Assembly: GCA_964495655.1 (NCBI GenBank)
Contig: CAZBWK010000038.1
Location: 1-34,915 of the forward strand
Direction of reading: 5' to 3'
DNA length: 34,915 nt
DNA from: JAAYJR01 sp964495655
GTDB taxonomy: Bacteria > Bacteroidota > Bacteroidia > Bacteroidales > Prolixibacteraceae
Every line of letters starts with the position of its first letter. Positions within the stretch are counted from its first letter, which is position 1. Shown here piece by piece: positions 17,234 to 25,435 of the stretch. The notes under the pieces are model-generated. The model was not told the origin of the DNA. It ran no database searches and worked only from the letters and a program-made list of their open reading frames with translations. The translations under genes were made by a program, and so were the position numbers.

Positions 17234-17803
17234 TTACTGTTTTACTCTCTCGCTGTATGAACGGTCGCGCGTATCTACTTTAATAACCTCTCCCTGGTTA
17301 ATAAACATTGGCACCATAATTTCGGCGCCTGTCTCCAAAGTGGCAGGCTTCAATGCAGTGGAACTGGCTGTATTACCCTTTTCTCCTTCAATTGTGAAGA
17401 CAATCTGCAGTTCAACAAAAGGAGGCATCTCGACAGTCAGAGGAGTTTCTGTTTCTGCATGAAAATTGATTTCTACTATCTGTCCCTCTTTTAAAAGGTC
17501 AGAATTATCAATCATCGATTCAGGAACGGGAATCTGTTCAAAAGTCTCGGTATTCATTAGATGAAATCCCATGTCATCCTTATAAATAAACTGGTATTGA
17601 CGTCTCTCAACACGAACTTCTTCAACCTTGGTCCCCGATGAAAAGGTATTTTCAACAATCCTTCCGGTCTTAACATTTTTCAGTTTTGTCCTTACAAATG
17701 CAGGTCCCTTACCCGGTTTTACATGTAAAAACTGTACTATTGAATAGATCTCATCTTTAAAGATGATACACATGCCGTTCCTAAAATCTGCTGTTGTAGC
17801 CAT
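17234..17803 (-). CDS. efp: Elongation factor P
   Basis: 189 residues with the three-barrel EF-P layout. The tip of domain I reads KPGKGPAFVRT, so the residue at the modification site is Lys32; whether and how it is modified is unknown, as no epmA/epmB homologue lies in the window. EF-P relieves ribosome stalling at polyproline stretches. Monocistronic, with a candidate promoter at 17833-17840. Confidence 0.97.
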   Translation of the reverse strand: MATTADFRNGMCIIFKDEIYSIVQFLHVKPGKGPAFVRTKLKNVKTGRIVENTFSSGTKVEEVRVERRQYQFIYKDDMGFHLMNTETFEQIPVPESMIDNSDLLKEGQIVEINFHAETETPLTVEMPPFVELQIVFTIEGEKGNTASSTALKPATLETGAEIMVPMFINQGEVIKVDTRDRSYSERVKQ

Positions 17804-17832
17804 ATAAGTTTCATTATTTATTTATGAAACTA

Positions 17833-17840
17833 CAAAAATA
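17833..17840 (-). promoter_or_regulatory. Candidate -7 element for efp
   Basis: Minus strand TATTTTTG matches TAnnTTTG, about 30 bases before the efp start at 17803. -33 box unclear. Confidence 0.4.
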
Positions 17841-17892
17841 AATAAATAGCTTAAAAATTTTACTGTTATGAACATTTTTGAAAAGGGCTGCA

Positions 17893-18627
17893 CTATTTTA
17901 GTGACTGCCCGACACCATCAATTGTATATTTTTCCATCACAGCCCTTAAAGCGCCCACTCTCATATCAAATTCAAGTAATACCGGAAGTTCATTCTTCTT
18001 TGATATAAAAAATTTAAGCCCGTCAGAACGTTTCATTAGTTTGCCTTTATCAACTTTGGGAGCAAGAACGTAACAATCCGTTTTGCCCAGGCTGGTTTCA
18101 ATCTTTTCCGAACCAAGAAATGAAATTGTGACATCAGAGATCTTATCAGCATGGAATGTGGAATAGGTCAATTGTAATCCTTTTGCCAGATCATCTATCA
18201 TATGCTGGTTTATAAAATAAAAGAAGACAGATATTAAATCCACCAGGTTTTCGGGAACATGCCGCCAGCCTGACCGCTGACTGTAGATCGAATCAATATC
18301 ATGGTAATAAAAAGTTTCATTATACCATCTGTATCTTCCCTCCTTTATATTTCTGACAGATTTAATAGGCAGATGTGTATTTGCATCTACGAAGGTCTCA
18401 TAAATATCATTTACCCCGAAAAGTTTATCGGTAACACCTGTCGTGCGGCCAACCAGGTAATACCGTATTGCTTTCCTTGTACCTAACAGTGTGTCTGAAA
18501 TTAACAATTCGGCCTCACCTCCTTTTATGACACCAAATTTAAGGCTGAAATACACCTTTTTTTCTTTTGCATTTACCGTTGTGGTTAAGACTGCAAACAT
18601 CACAAAAAGTAAAATTATTTTTCTCAT
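17893..18627 (-). CDS. Exported DUF3108 domain protein
   Basis: 244 residues. Signal peptide MRKIILLFVMFAVLTTTVNA is followed by a beta-rich DUF3108 domain (YFSLKFGVIKGGEAEL at the start, SDGLKFFISKKNELPVLLEF near the end). The function of the family is unknown; it is usually periplasmic or outer-membrane associated. Its ATG overlaps the tsaB stop by 4 bases, so the two are translationally coupled. Confidence 0.8.
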   Translation of the reverse strand: MRKIILLFVMFAVLTTTVNAKEKKVYFSLKFGVIKGGEAELLISDTLLGTRKAIRYYLVGRTTGVTDKLFGVNDIYETFVDANTHLPIKSVRNIKEGRYRWYNETFYYHDIDSIYSQRSGWRHVPENLVDLISVFFYFINQHMIDDLAKGLQLTYSTFHADKISDVTISFLGSEKIETSLGKTDCYVLAPKVDKGKLMKRSDGLKFFISKKNELPVLLEFDMRVGALRAVMEKYTIDGVGQSLK

Positions 18628-19340
18628 TTTAACACCTTATTACCGGGAATGGTTGCTATAAAATCTTTCAAATAGAAAGGTTCAAAATAAGCAACATCCT
18701 CAAATTCATTCAATGTAAACCTCTTTTCAGCAAGCTTTAGCATATATCGTGCCGAAGTTTTCAAAGGGCCTCTGAACAAGGCATTGGGATGAGTAATTAA
18801 TGACTGGCATTTAGCTGAACCATTCCCAAAAAAAAGTATTTCATGACTGTCGAGATAATCCTTGAACGAATTGTTATTTATGATCTTTGCAGACACAGGT
18901 TCCAGTTTTTCACCTTTATGATTATACAATGAAGTGTAAACCTCCATCCGGCGGGCATCGATCATCGGACAAAAAAGTAAATTGCTATCAGTTCTGACAT
19001 CAGAAATATACTCATCGACATTGTCAATGGCATGCTCTGCCAATGAATCAAGAGTACCCACAGCAATTAATGGTTTGTCAAGGGCATAACATAATCCTTT
19101 TGACAGTGAAACCACGATGCGTAAACCGGTATAAGAACCGGGACCCTTGCTTACTGCTACGGCATCGATGCTCTTCATGTCAAGTCCGGCACTTTTAAAA
19201 ATATCACTGACAAAAACTGAAAGTAATTTTGAATGATTAAGTCCTTCGCTGCTCTCCTTTTCTGTTAAAAGCTCTCCTTCCCGGGCAATTGCCACAGAAC
19301 AAACATCCGATGAGGTTTCAATATTTAAGATAGTTGGCAT
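18624..19340 (-). CDS. tsaB: tRNA threonylcarbamoyladenosine biosynthesis protein TsaB
   Basis: 238 residues. ILNIETSSDVCSVA opens the ASKHA fold, GPGSYTGLRI is the TsaB signature and LNHSKLL is also typical. With TsaC, TsaD and TsaE it makes t6A37 in ANN-decoding tRNAs; TsaB is the scaffold partner of TsaD and lacks its metal site. The other partners are not in the window. The 3' end overlaps the DUF3108 gene by 4 bases. Confidence 0.95.
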   Translation of the reverse strand: MPTILNIETSSDVCSVAIAREGELLTEKESSEGLNHSKLLSVFVSDIFKSAGLDMKSIDAVAVSKGPGSYTGLRIVVSLSKGLCYALDKPLIAVGTLDSLAEHAIDNVDEYISDVRTDSNLLFCPMIDARRMEVYTSLYNHKGEKLEPVSAKIINNNSFKDYLDSHEILFFGNGSAKCQSLITHPNALFRGPLKTSARYMLKLAEKRFTLNEFEDVAYFEPFYLKDFIATIPGNKVLK

Positions 19341-19385
19341 AAGCTGAAAAATAATTCTTACAAACCAGTAGTTTCAACATAATTA

Positions 19386-19417
19386 TTTGACTTGAAAATT
19401 ATAATTTTATAATCTTG
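19386..19417 (+). promoter_or_regulatory. Promoter for mtnA-mtnP
   Basis: TTTG (19386-19389), 20 bases, then TAATCTTG (19410-19417): a full -33 box and a -7 box with one mismatch to TAnnTTTG. The leader would be about 55 bases. Confidence 0.5.
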
Positions 19418-19478
19418 TAAAATATATGTAAATCATTAAAATATCAGTTTGCGAATATAATAAATAAAAAAAGAGGCA

Positions 19479-20582
19479 TTGAAAATTCAGGGTCAACATT
19501 ATCATACTATCTGGGTTAAAGAAGATGATCGTACAACAGTGCAAATAATTGATCAGAGAAAACTTCCGTTTATTTTTGAAGTAATTGATCTAAAAACACC
19601 CGAAGATGCCTATCTGGCTATCAAGAATATGGCAGTTCGCGGCGCCCCCTTAACCGGTATCACAGCAGCCTGGGGAATGTACCTGGCATTATCAGGATTC
19701 AAAGGAACAAATCTGCCGGACTACATGAGAGAAAAAGCATCATACCTGAAATCTGCGCGGCCGACAGCTGTAAACCCGGCATTTACAACAGATACCATTT
19801 TGAATTTTATTACCGGTGAGATGTCGGCAGATGTGACAGAAAAAACATTCAATAAAGTAAAAAAGCTTGAAGAAGATGAAATAGAGTATGGCAATAAAAT
19901 AGGAGACTACGGATTAAGACTTATTGAAAGCATCTACCGGGAAAAGAGACACAGGGTGAACATCCTTACCCATTGCAATGCCGGCTGGCTGGCCTGCATA
20001 GATTGGGGAACAGCAACCGCTCCGGTATACAAAGCTCACCTCCAGGGGATCCCGGTGCATATATGGGTTGATGAAACGCGTCCCCGGAACCAGGGTGCCC
20101 GGCTTACAGCTTTTGAGCTGGGTGAGGAGGGTGTGCCACATACAGTTATTGCTGATAATACAGGCGGCCATTTAATGCAACACGGACTTGTAGATCTTGT
20201 ACTTGTTGGCAGCGACAGGACAACAGTGACCGGAGAAACAGCTAATAAAATTGGGACATACCTGAAAGCCCTGGCTGCAAAAGACAATAATATTCCTTTC
20301 TATGTAGCATTGCCCTCTTCATCGATCGACTGGAACCTGGAAGATGGGTTAACTGAGATTCCGATTGAGGAGAGGGGTTCTGAAGAGGTTGCTGAGATAG
20401 AGGGTTGGAACGGCAATGATATTCAAAAGGTAAAGCTTGTCACCGATAATTGTAAAACCGTTAATTACGGTTTTGATGTAACCCCGTCACGGCTGATTAC
20501 CGGATTAATCACTGAACGGGGCATTTGTGAAGCTAATAAAAACAGTATATTAAACCTATTTCCCGAAAAAAAGAAGTTATGA
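19479..20582 (+). CDS. mtnA: S-methyl-5-thioribose-1-phosphate isomerase
   Basis: 367 residues, full length for MtnA (eIF2B-like fold). MAVRGAPLTGITAAWG is the N-terminal signature, LTHCNAGWLA holds the catalytic Cys region and VGSDRTT the Asp region. It isomerises methylthioribose-1-P to methylthioribulose-1-P in methionine salvage. The start is a TTG at 19479 with AAGAGG just upstream; the next Met is about 50 residues in and would cut conserved sequence. Its stop overlaps mtnP by 4 bases (ATGA). Confidence 0.94.
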   Translation: MKIQGQHYHTIWVKEDDRTTVQIIDQRKLPFIFEVIDLKTPEDAYLAIKNMAVRGAPLTGITAAWGMYLALSGFKGTNLPDYMREKASYLKSARPTAVNPAFTTDTILNFITGEMSADVTEKTFNKVKKLEEDEIEYGNKIGDYGLRLIESIYREKRHRVNILTHCNAGWLACIDWGTATAPVYKAHLQGIPVHIWVDETRPRNQGARLTAFELGEEGVPHTVIADNTGGHLMQHGLVDLVLVGSDRTTVTGETANKIGTYLKALAAKDNNIPFYVALPSSSIDWNLEDGLTEIPIEERGSEEVAEIEGWNGNDIQKVKLVTDNCKTVNYGFDVTPSRLITGLITERGICEANKNSILNLFPEKKKL

Positions 20583-21334
20583 CTAAAATTGCGATAATTG
20601 GAGGGTCAGGGTTTGAAGACCCTGCAATGCTCCAACACTCTTTTGAGGTGGAGTTGCATACTCCTTATGGCCATCCTTCATCAACATTTAAGGCCGGAAA
20701 AATTGGTGAGACTGATGTTGTGATATTGTCAAGGCACGGACGAAATCATTCAATACCCCCGTCAAGAGTCAATAACCGTGCAAATATCTGGGCGATAAGA
20801 GAAATGGGTTGTACTCACATTGTATCTACCACCGCCTGCGGAAGTCTTAGGGAAGATATTAAAAGAGGCGATATTTTATTACCTGACCAGTTTATTGATT
20901 TTACAAGACACCGTGATGTTACTTTCCATGATAAATTTGAAAAAGGTAAGTTAAACCACACTGCCATGGCAGATCCCTTTGACAAAACCCTGAGGGAACT
21001 TCTAATCCTAAACGCTCAGAAACTGGGCTTTGATTTTCATCCCACAGGTATTTTAATAACAATAGAAGGACCCCGGTTTTCAACCCGTGCAGAGTCGAAT
21101 ATGTTCCGGCTATGGGGAGCTGATGTGATCAATATGTCTGTTGCACCGGAATGTATCCTGGCAAATGAACTTAAAATACCATACGCAACTATAGCTTTAA
21201 GTACTGACTATGATTGCTGGAAGACAGATGAACAACCGGTTACCTGGGAAGAGGTACTGGAAGTGTTTAATCAGAATGTTGAGAAAGTTAAAATCTTATT
21301 ATATAATACAATCACTACATTAAAAATAGTCTAA
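20579..21334 (+). CDS. mtnP: S-methyl-5'-thioadenosine phosphorylase
   Basis: 251 residues. IIGGSGF at the N-terminus, the phosphate-site RHGRNHSIPPSRVN, the TTACGSLRE motif and IEGPRFSTRAES mark the MTAP branch of trimeric purine nucleoside phosphorylases; STDYDCW carries the purine-site aspartates. It splits methylthioadenosine into adenine and methylthioribose-1-P, the substrate of the overlapping mtnA. The pair covers the first two salvage steps; the later ones are not in the window. Confidence 0.93.
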   Translation: MTKIAIIGGSGFEDPAMLQHSFEVELHTPYGHPSSTFKAGKIGETDVVILSRHGRNHSIPPSRVNNRANIWAIREMGCTHIVSTTACGSLREDIKRGDILLPDQFIDFTRHRDVTFHDKFEKGKLNHTAMADPFDKTLRELLILNAQKLGFDFHPTGILITIEGPRFSTRAESNMFRLWGADVINMSVAPECILANELKIPYATIALSTDYDCWKTDEQPVTWEEVLEVFNQNVEKVKILLYNTITTLKIV

Positions 21335-21400
21335 TATCAAAAAATCATATAGTTAATTTCAGAATAGAATTGCCTTTCCATTATTGTCAAAGGGAATTTT

Positions 21401-21408
21401 TATATTTG
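21401..21408 (+). promoter_or_regulatory. Candidate -7 element for pheS
   Basis: TATATTTG matches TAnnTTTG, 52 bases before the pheS ATG. No good -33 box at the usual spacing. Confidence 0.4.
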
Positions 21409-21460
21409 TAAGTTCATGAAATCAGGCTTAATAAGACATTAATATTTTAAACGGATCAAA

Positions 21461-22480
21461 ATGCTGGATAAGATAAAAACTTTAAAAGAGGAAATTGAAC
21501 AAATAACTGCCGTAACCCCTGAAGATGCAGAAATGCTCCGGATTAAATATATTGGGAAAAAGGGAATTATTAATCAGCTCTTTGCCGATTTTAAAAATGT
21601 TCCTGCTGATAAGAAAAAAGAGGTCGGACAGGCAATGAATGAACTGAAAAATCTGGCTGCTGAAAAAATAAACGGTCTGCGGGAATCACTTAAGACAAAA
21701 AGTTTCAATAGTACAGGAGCAGACCTGACAATGCCGGGAGAACCAATAGCTTTGGGCACCCGTCATCCTCTTGCTATAGTGAAGAACAAGATCATCAGCA
21801 TTTTCGGACGGTTAGGTTTTATTGTTGCAGAAGGGCCTGAAATTGAAGATGACTGGCATGTCTTTTCAGCGCTTAACTTCCCCGTTGAACATCCTGCAAG
21901 GGATATGCAGGACACATTTTTTATAGAGAAAGATCCTGACATCCTGCTGCGTACCCATACCTCAAGCGTTCAGATAAGGGTAATGGAAAATACTCCTCCG
22001 CCAATCCGTGCTATTTTCCCTGGAAGAGTATTCAGGAACGAAGCAGTTTCTGCACGGTCACACTGTATTTTTCACCAGGTTGAAGGCTTGTATGTCGACG
22101 AAAATGTATCGTTTGCTGACCTGAAACAGACTCTCCTCTATTTTGCCAAAGAGCTGTTTGGAACAGACTCTCAAATAAGGCTGAGGCCTTCATATTTCCC
22201 GTTTACCGAGCCAAGTGCAGAGATGGACGTAAGCTGCTCAATATGCGGAGGTAAGGGTTGTAACGTTTGCAAATATACAGGCTGGCTGGAAATACTCGGG
22301 TGCGGAATGGTAGATCCTAATGTATTCAGCGCATGCAATATCGACAGTCAGAAATATACAGGTTTTGCATTTGGCATGGGTATAGAACGTATTGCTATGC
22401 TGCTTTACGGAATCAAAGATATCAGGCTTTTCTTTGAAAATGATATACGATTCCTGAAACAGTTCGAATCAGCAATATAA
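21461..22480 (+). CDS. pheS: Phenylalanyl-tRNA synthetase alpha subunit
   Basis: 339 residues. N-terminal coiled coil (~1-85), then a class II core: FRNEAVSARSHCIFHQVEG is motif 2, GMGIERIAMLLYG is motif 3. A Cys-rich insert CSICGGKGCNVCKYTGW (four Cys) could bind zinc. It pairs with PheT, which is not adjacent here. The hairpin at 22600-22623 probably ends its transcript. Confidence 0.96.
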   Translation: MLDKIKTLKEEIEQITAVTPEDAEMLRIKYIGKKGIINQLFADFKNVPADKKKEVGQAMNELKNLAAEKINGLRESLKTKSFNSTGADLTMPGEPIALGTRHPLAIVKNKIISIFGRLGFIVAEGPEIEDDWHVFSALNFPVEHPARDMQDTFFIEKDPDILLRTHTSSVQIRVMENTPPPIRAIFPGRVFRNEAVSARSHCIFHQVEGLYVDENVSFADLKQTLLYFAKELFGTDSQIRLRPSYFPFTEPSAEMDVSCSICGGKGCNVCKYTGWLEILGCGMVDPNVFSACNIDSQKYTGFAFGMGIERIAMLLYGIKDIRLFFENDIRFLKQFESAI

Positions 22481-22566
22481 GATCTTAAACCTTCCAAATT
22501 TTTTATCAACCTCCGGCTGATCAATCACTATTTCTGTTAATACTGATTTAACAAAGAACCAGATAA

Positions 22567-22598
22567 TTTGACAATGAGCAAATATGTTCCTAATTTTG
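22567..22598 (+). promoter_or_regulatory. Strong consensus promoter for the 55-residue membrane peptide
   Basis: TTTG (22567-22570), exactly 20 bases, then TAATTTTG (22591-22598): a perfect match to the Bacteroidota consensus. Transcription should begin near 22605, inside the hairpin at 22600-22623. Confidence 0.65.
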
Positions 22599-22599
22599 C

Positions 22600-22623
22600 A
22601 AAAGACTTTTTAGTCTTTTTTTT
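22600..22623 (+). terminator. Hairpin: pheS terminator overlapping a transcription start
   Basis: AAAAGACT (22600-22607) pairs with AGTCTTTT (22612-22619) around TTTT and is followed by more Ts. It looks like an intrinsic terminator for pheS but also coincides with the predicted start of the next transcript. Confidence 0.6.
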
Positions 22624-22641
22624 ATAATTAAAATCAAAGCG

Positions 22642-22809
22642 ATGAAAACAGAAACACATCATCACCAGATTGTTATAAAAACAACAACTGATGGTGATCA
22701 TCAAAAGCTGCCGGTAAATATTCTTATTTACCTTGCAGCCGGAGCATTAACCGGCGTAGCATTAATTTTCGGACTTTTTGCCGGATTTGAATTTCTTTTC
22801 AGCCTTTAA
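22642..22809 (+). CDS. 55-residue single-pass membrane protein
   Basis: ATG at 22642, stop TAA at 22807-22809. The first ~25 residues are polar and His/Thr-rich (MKTETHHHQIVIKTTTDGDH); the rest is one long hydrophobic Gly/Ala segment (NILIYLAAGALTGVALIFG) ending FEFLFSL. It has a perfect consensus promoter upstream and its own terminator downstream, so it is a convincing free-standing gene. I do not recognise the family. Confidence 0.65.
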   Translation: MKTETHHHQIVIKTTTDGDHQKLPVNILIYLAAGALTGVALIFGLFAGFEFLFSL

Positions 22810-22843
22810 AAGTTGAACAAAATTTAGAAAACAATTATTACAG

Positions 22844-22868
22844 AGCCTGCCTCCGGCAGGCTTTTTTT
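22844..22868 (+). terminator. Intrinsic terminator
   Basis: AGCCTGCC and GGCAGGCT (22844-22862) form a GC-rich stem with loop TCC followed by seven Ts. It ends the small membrane protein transcript and abuts the stop codon of the convergent aldo/keto reductase. Confidence 0.88.
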
Positions 22869-23850
22869 ATTTCAGCGCCTCTTCGATCTGCATCAATTCG
22901 TCAGGTGTGAAGTGGCAATTTTCAAGCATCTCCACATTATCCTCAAGCTGTTTTACAGAGCTGGCACCAATCAACACTGAAGTGATCCTGTTATCTTTAA
23001 TAATCCAGGCTAATGCCATTTGTGCCAGTGACTGCCCTCTTTTTATTGCAATTCTGTTCAATTTTGCTATCTTCCCGTGGACAGCTTCGACATCAGCTTT
23101 TTTGAGAAACACTTCACGGGTTGCCCTTGAGCCCTCGGGTATTCCTTTAAGATACCGGTTCGTAAGTAACCCCTGGGCCAGCGGAGAGAAAGGTATACAA
23201 CCTATGCCCTCCTCTTCCAGCACATCAAGGAGTCCGTCTTCAACCCATCTGTCAAACATCGAATATCTCGGCTGATGGATCAGGCATGGTGTGCCCAGTT
23301 CCCTTAAAATTTTAACTGCCTCCCTGGTCAAATCAGGAGGGTAATTTGAAATTCCTGCATACAAAGCTTTTCCCGAGCGAACAGCATAGTCGAGGGCCAT
23401 CATAGTTTCCTCCAGAGGTGTATCGGGATCAGGCCTGTGCGAATAAAAAATATCAACATACCCGATCCCAATGCGTTTAAGGCTCTGATCAAGGCTTGCC
23501 AGCATATATTTCCTGCTTCCCCACTCCCCGTAAGGGCCCGGCCACATAAGATACCCCGCTTTAGTGGAGATAATAAGCTCGTCGCGATACTGACCAAGAT
23601 CCTGCTTTAAAATCTTACCAAAATTCTCCTCTGCCGATCCCGGGGGAGGCCCGTAATTATTTGCCAGGTCGAAATGGGTTATTCCGAGATCAAATGCGCG
23701 GCTGACAATTGCGCGGCTGTTTTCAAAATTATCCACTCCACCGAAATTGTGCCACAAGCCAAGAGATACAGCAGGCAGCTTTAATCCTGATTTCCCGCAC
23801 CTGTTATATTTCATTGAATCATAACGTGCTTCATTTGCCTGATATGTCAT
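22867..23850 (-). CDS. Aldo/keto reductase (glyceraldehyde-3-phosphate reductase-like)
   Basis: 327 residues. The AKR catalytic tetrad can be placed: Asp/Tyr in FDLANNYGPP, Lys in STKAGY, His in FYSHRPD. The NADPH-binding end (IGASSVKQLEDN) is intact. The sequence follows the YghZ/Gpr branch, which reduces L-glyceraldehyde-3-phosphate and other small aldehydes. Cytoplasmic, apparently monocistronic; neighbours give no clue to substrate. Confidence 0.9.
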   Translation of the reverse strand: MTYQANEARYDSMKYNRCGKSGLKLPAVSLGLWHNFGGVDNFENSRAIVSRAFDLGITHFDLANNYGPPPGSAEENFGKILKQDLGQYRDELIISTKAGYLMWPGPYGEWGSRKYMLASLDQSLKRIGIGYVDIFYSHRPDPDTPLEETMMALDYAVRSGKALYAGISNYPPDLTREAVKILRELGTPCLIHQPRYSMFDRWVEDGLLDVLEEEGIGCIPFSPLAQGLLTNRYLKGIPEGSRATREVFLKKADVEAVHGKIAKLNRIAIKRGQSLAQMALAWIIKDNRITSVLIGASSVKQLEDNVEMLENCHFTPDELMQIEEALK

Positions 23851-23950
23851 AACAGAATGTATTTAATAAGTTATATATATAATATTTCTGAAAAATATCT
23901 CTTTTTCAGGAATTCTCAAAAATAATAAGAAAAAATGTAGTGACTGGAAT

Positions 23951-23981
23951 TTTGTCAATTTCATTGAAATAGTTAGTTTTG
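23951..23981 (+). promoter_or_regulatory. Consensus promoter for tRNA-Leu
   Basis: TTTG (23951-23954), 19 bases, TAGTTTTG (23974-23981): perfect match to TTTG-N19-TAnnTTTG. The tRNA begins 25 bases later. Confidence 0.65.
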
Positions 23982-24005
23982 CACACCGTTCTCCACAAAG
24001 GTTAA

Positions 24006-24089
24006 GCCCGGGTGGCGGAATTGGTAGACGCGCTGGATTCAAAATCCAGTGATAGCAATATCGTGCGGGTTCGATTCCCGCCCCGGGTA
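24006..24089 (+). tRNA. tRNA-Leu (CAA)
   Basis: Acceptor GCCCGGG (24006-24012) pairs with CCCGGGT (24082-24088), discriminator A at 24089. The D-loop region is GGCGGAATTGGTAGACGC, the anticodon stem CTGGA/TCCAG encloses loop TTCAAAA giving anticodon CAA, a long class II variable arm follows, and the T-arm is GGGTTCGATTCCC. CCA is not encoded. A decayed integrase lies about 1.1 kb downstream, so the tRNA may once have been an attachment site; no second copy of its 3' end is seen in the window. Confidence 0.97.
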
Positions 24090-24173
24090 CTGATTATAAC
24101 TGATAATCAATTAGTTATGTTTTTTTGAGTGAATATTTAGTGAGAATATTGGAAAATTGGCAATAATTCTCAT

Positions 24174-24202
24174 AAAAAAAACCAGCTGCTCTCAGCTGGG
24201 TT
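24174..24202 (-). terminator. Terminator for minus-strand remnants
   Basis: CCAGCTG (24182-24188) and CAGCTGG (24193-24199) form a hairpin; on the minus strand it is followed by a run of seven or eight Ts. It lies 90 bases after the end of the decayed gene at 24294. Confidence 0.65.
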
Positions 24203-24293
24203 GCATAAATGAATAAAACATTCCCTATCCAATAAAATCTTTCCAGGTCTTTTTTTGTTTTATAACGGGTGTCTTTTCTTTGAATCTGAGCAA

Positions 24294-24719
24294 TCAGTGT
24301 TTGTAAAAAAGAATATCGTTTGGAATAAACGGGCCCGGATTTGCCTTTTGATCAATTTCAACAAAATCCGCCAAGTTATTTAGATCCAACGGGCCGTTTT
24401 TACTACGGATTATATCCAGTGCATCCAGATAGTTAAGTGCTTCGCACAATTGTTTGATCATACTTAAAATCAGATTTTGATCTTCATTTTGAGTAACCCT
24501 TGAAAGAGTTTAATCAACCTCATTATAAAATTGCGGAGTGAGCTGCCAGCCATTTTCATCGTCGACGTATAATTTTCGCAGGGGATAAACAAAACCTGTT
24601 TCTTGAACTTTTAACCAGGCTATGTCACCTGAAAAAGAAATTTACTTTTTAAAAAAATATTCGATTATCTCTTTTTCCAAAGATGAATATTGCTTTTTTG
24701 AATTCAACTTTAAATTCAT
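24294..24719 (-). pseudogene. Unknown small gene B interrupted by two in-frame TAA codons
   Basis: A frame starting at ATG 24719 (MNLKLNSKKQYSSLEKEI) stays open to TGA at 24294-24296 except for TAA at 24642-24644 and 24510-24512. The pieces read as one ~140-residue protein-like sequence, with SGDIAWLKVQETGFVYPLRK in the middle and ALNYLDALDIIRSKNGPLDL near the end. The last piece alone (24294-24461) is an intact 55-codon ORF. No family recognised. It follows gene A in the same frame and probably belonged with the integrase element. Confidence 0.55.
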
Positions 24720-24737
24720 TGATACAAAATATCTGCA

Positions 24738-25114
24738 TTACAAAAGAGAAATTTGGCGGGTAGTTTCTTTAAATTGTGGCATCTCCGGAAGATAAAAAAA
24801 TACGGATTCCAAATCGGTGAATGATTCTTTAATATCGTCAATAGCTGCTTTGTGTGCCTTAATTTCTTCTTTGGCTATTCCTTTTGTTTTCAGAGCTGCA
24901 AAGTATGTGTAATTCCGGATCAATGTTGAATGAAGGTCTTTTGATTGTGCAATTAAGTCATTTAGCAACATTAAGCATTCGTTGTCATCAATAGTAAACC
25001 AGGTAATTTCTTCCAGCTTATCAGCCAAATTTAAAATTTTGCCGGTTTAAACTTCCAGCATACCTTTAAAATCCAAAATGGCATCAAGAAAATAATTTAT
25101 TTTTATATTGTCAT
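24738..25114 (-). pseudogene. Unknown small gene A downstream of the integrase, decayed
   Basis: The intact stretch 24738-25028 (96 codons, apparent TTG start) continues upstream in frame through a TAA at 25047-25049 to 25115, reading INYFLDAILDFKGMLEV before that stop. An ATG at 25114-25112 is one base out of frame, suggesting a lost base after the original start. The protein is helical and charged (WFTIDDNECLMLLNDLIAQS, then SKDLHSTLIRNYTYFAAL). No family recognised. It begins about 20 bases after the integrase tail, so it was likely the next gene of the same element. Confidence 0.5.
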
Positions 25115-25134
25115 GTTATAAAGGTACGAAAAAA

Positions 25135-25435
25135 TTATAATTCCCCGAATGCTGCAGTTAGCTGCTCTTTTGTCTTTTCAGCCGAAATATAAAGGTATCA
25201 TTTCAATTGTGATATTTCCTTCGCTGGCTCCACTTCATAAAAGCTTTGAATTTTGATGCAATAGCCGAAAGATAATTGTAACCATGATCCATATCTTCAA
25301 GCATATATTCTTTTATTCGATCCCAAAAGACCAGATTTACACTATCCCAGTTAATTTTATAACCAGTGTCTGTTTCAAAATTCTTTATTTTGTTATATAT
25401 CGTTTTACGGTTTCTATTGGTGTTATATGATTTAT
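25135..25435 (-). pseudogene. Tyrosine integrase remnant (Bacteroidetes phage-integrase type)
   Basis: From about 25435 down to 25206 the frame encodes a phage-integrase SAM-like (core-binding) domain: TIYNKIKNFETDTGYKINWD, then WDRIKEYM and YLSAIASKFKAFMKWS. It ends at TGA 25203-25205, and the same frame resumes at once with YLYISAEKTKEQLTAAFGEL and a TAA at 25135-25137, which looks like an integrase C-terminal tail around the Tyr nucleophile. The whole catalytic core between them is missing, as is the N-terminal arm-binding region. The apparent N-terminal extension to 25532 is only antisense of the GH97 remnant. Confidence 0.7.

Noticed and set aside
19341..19478. A SAM or other riboswitch upstream of mtnA
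   Set aside because: The leader is short and very AT-rich, with no aptamer-like conserved core.
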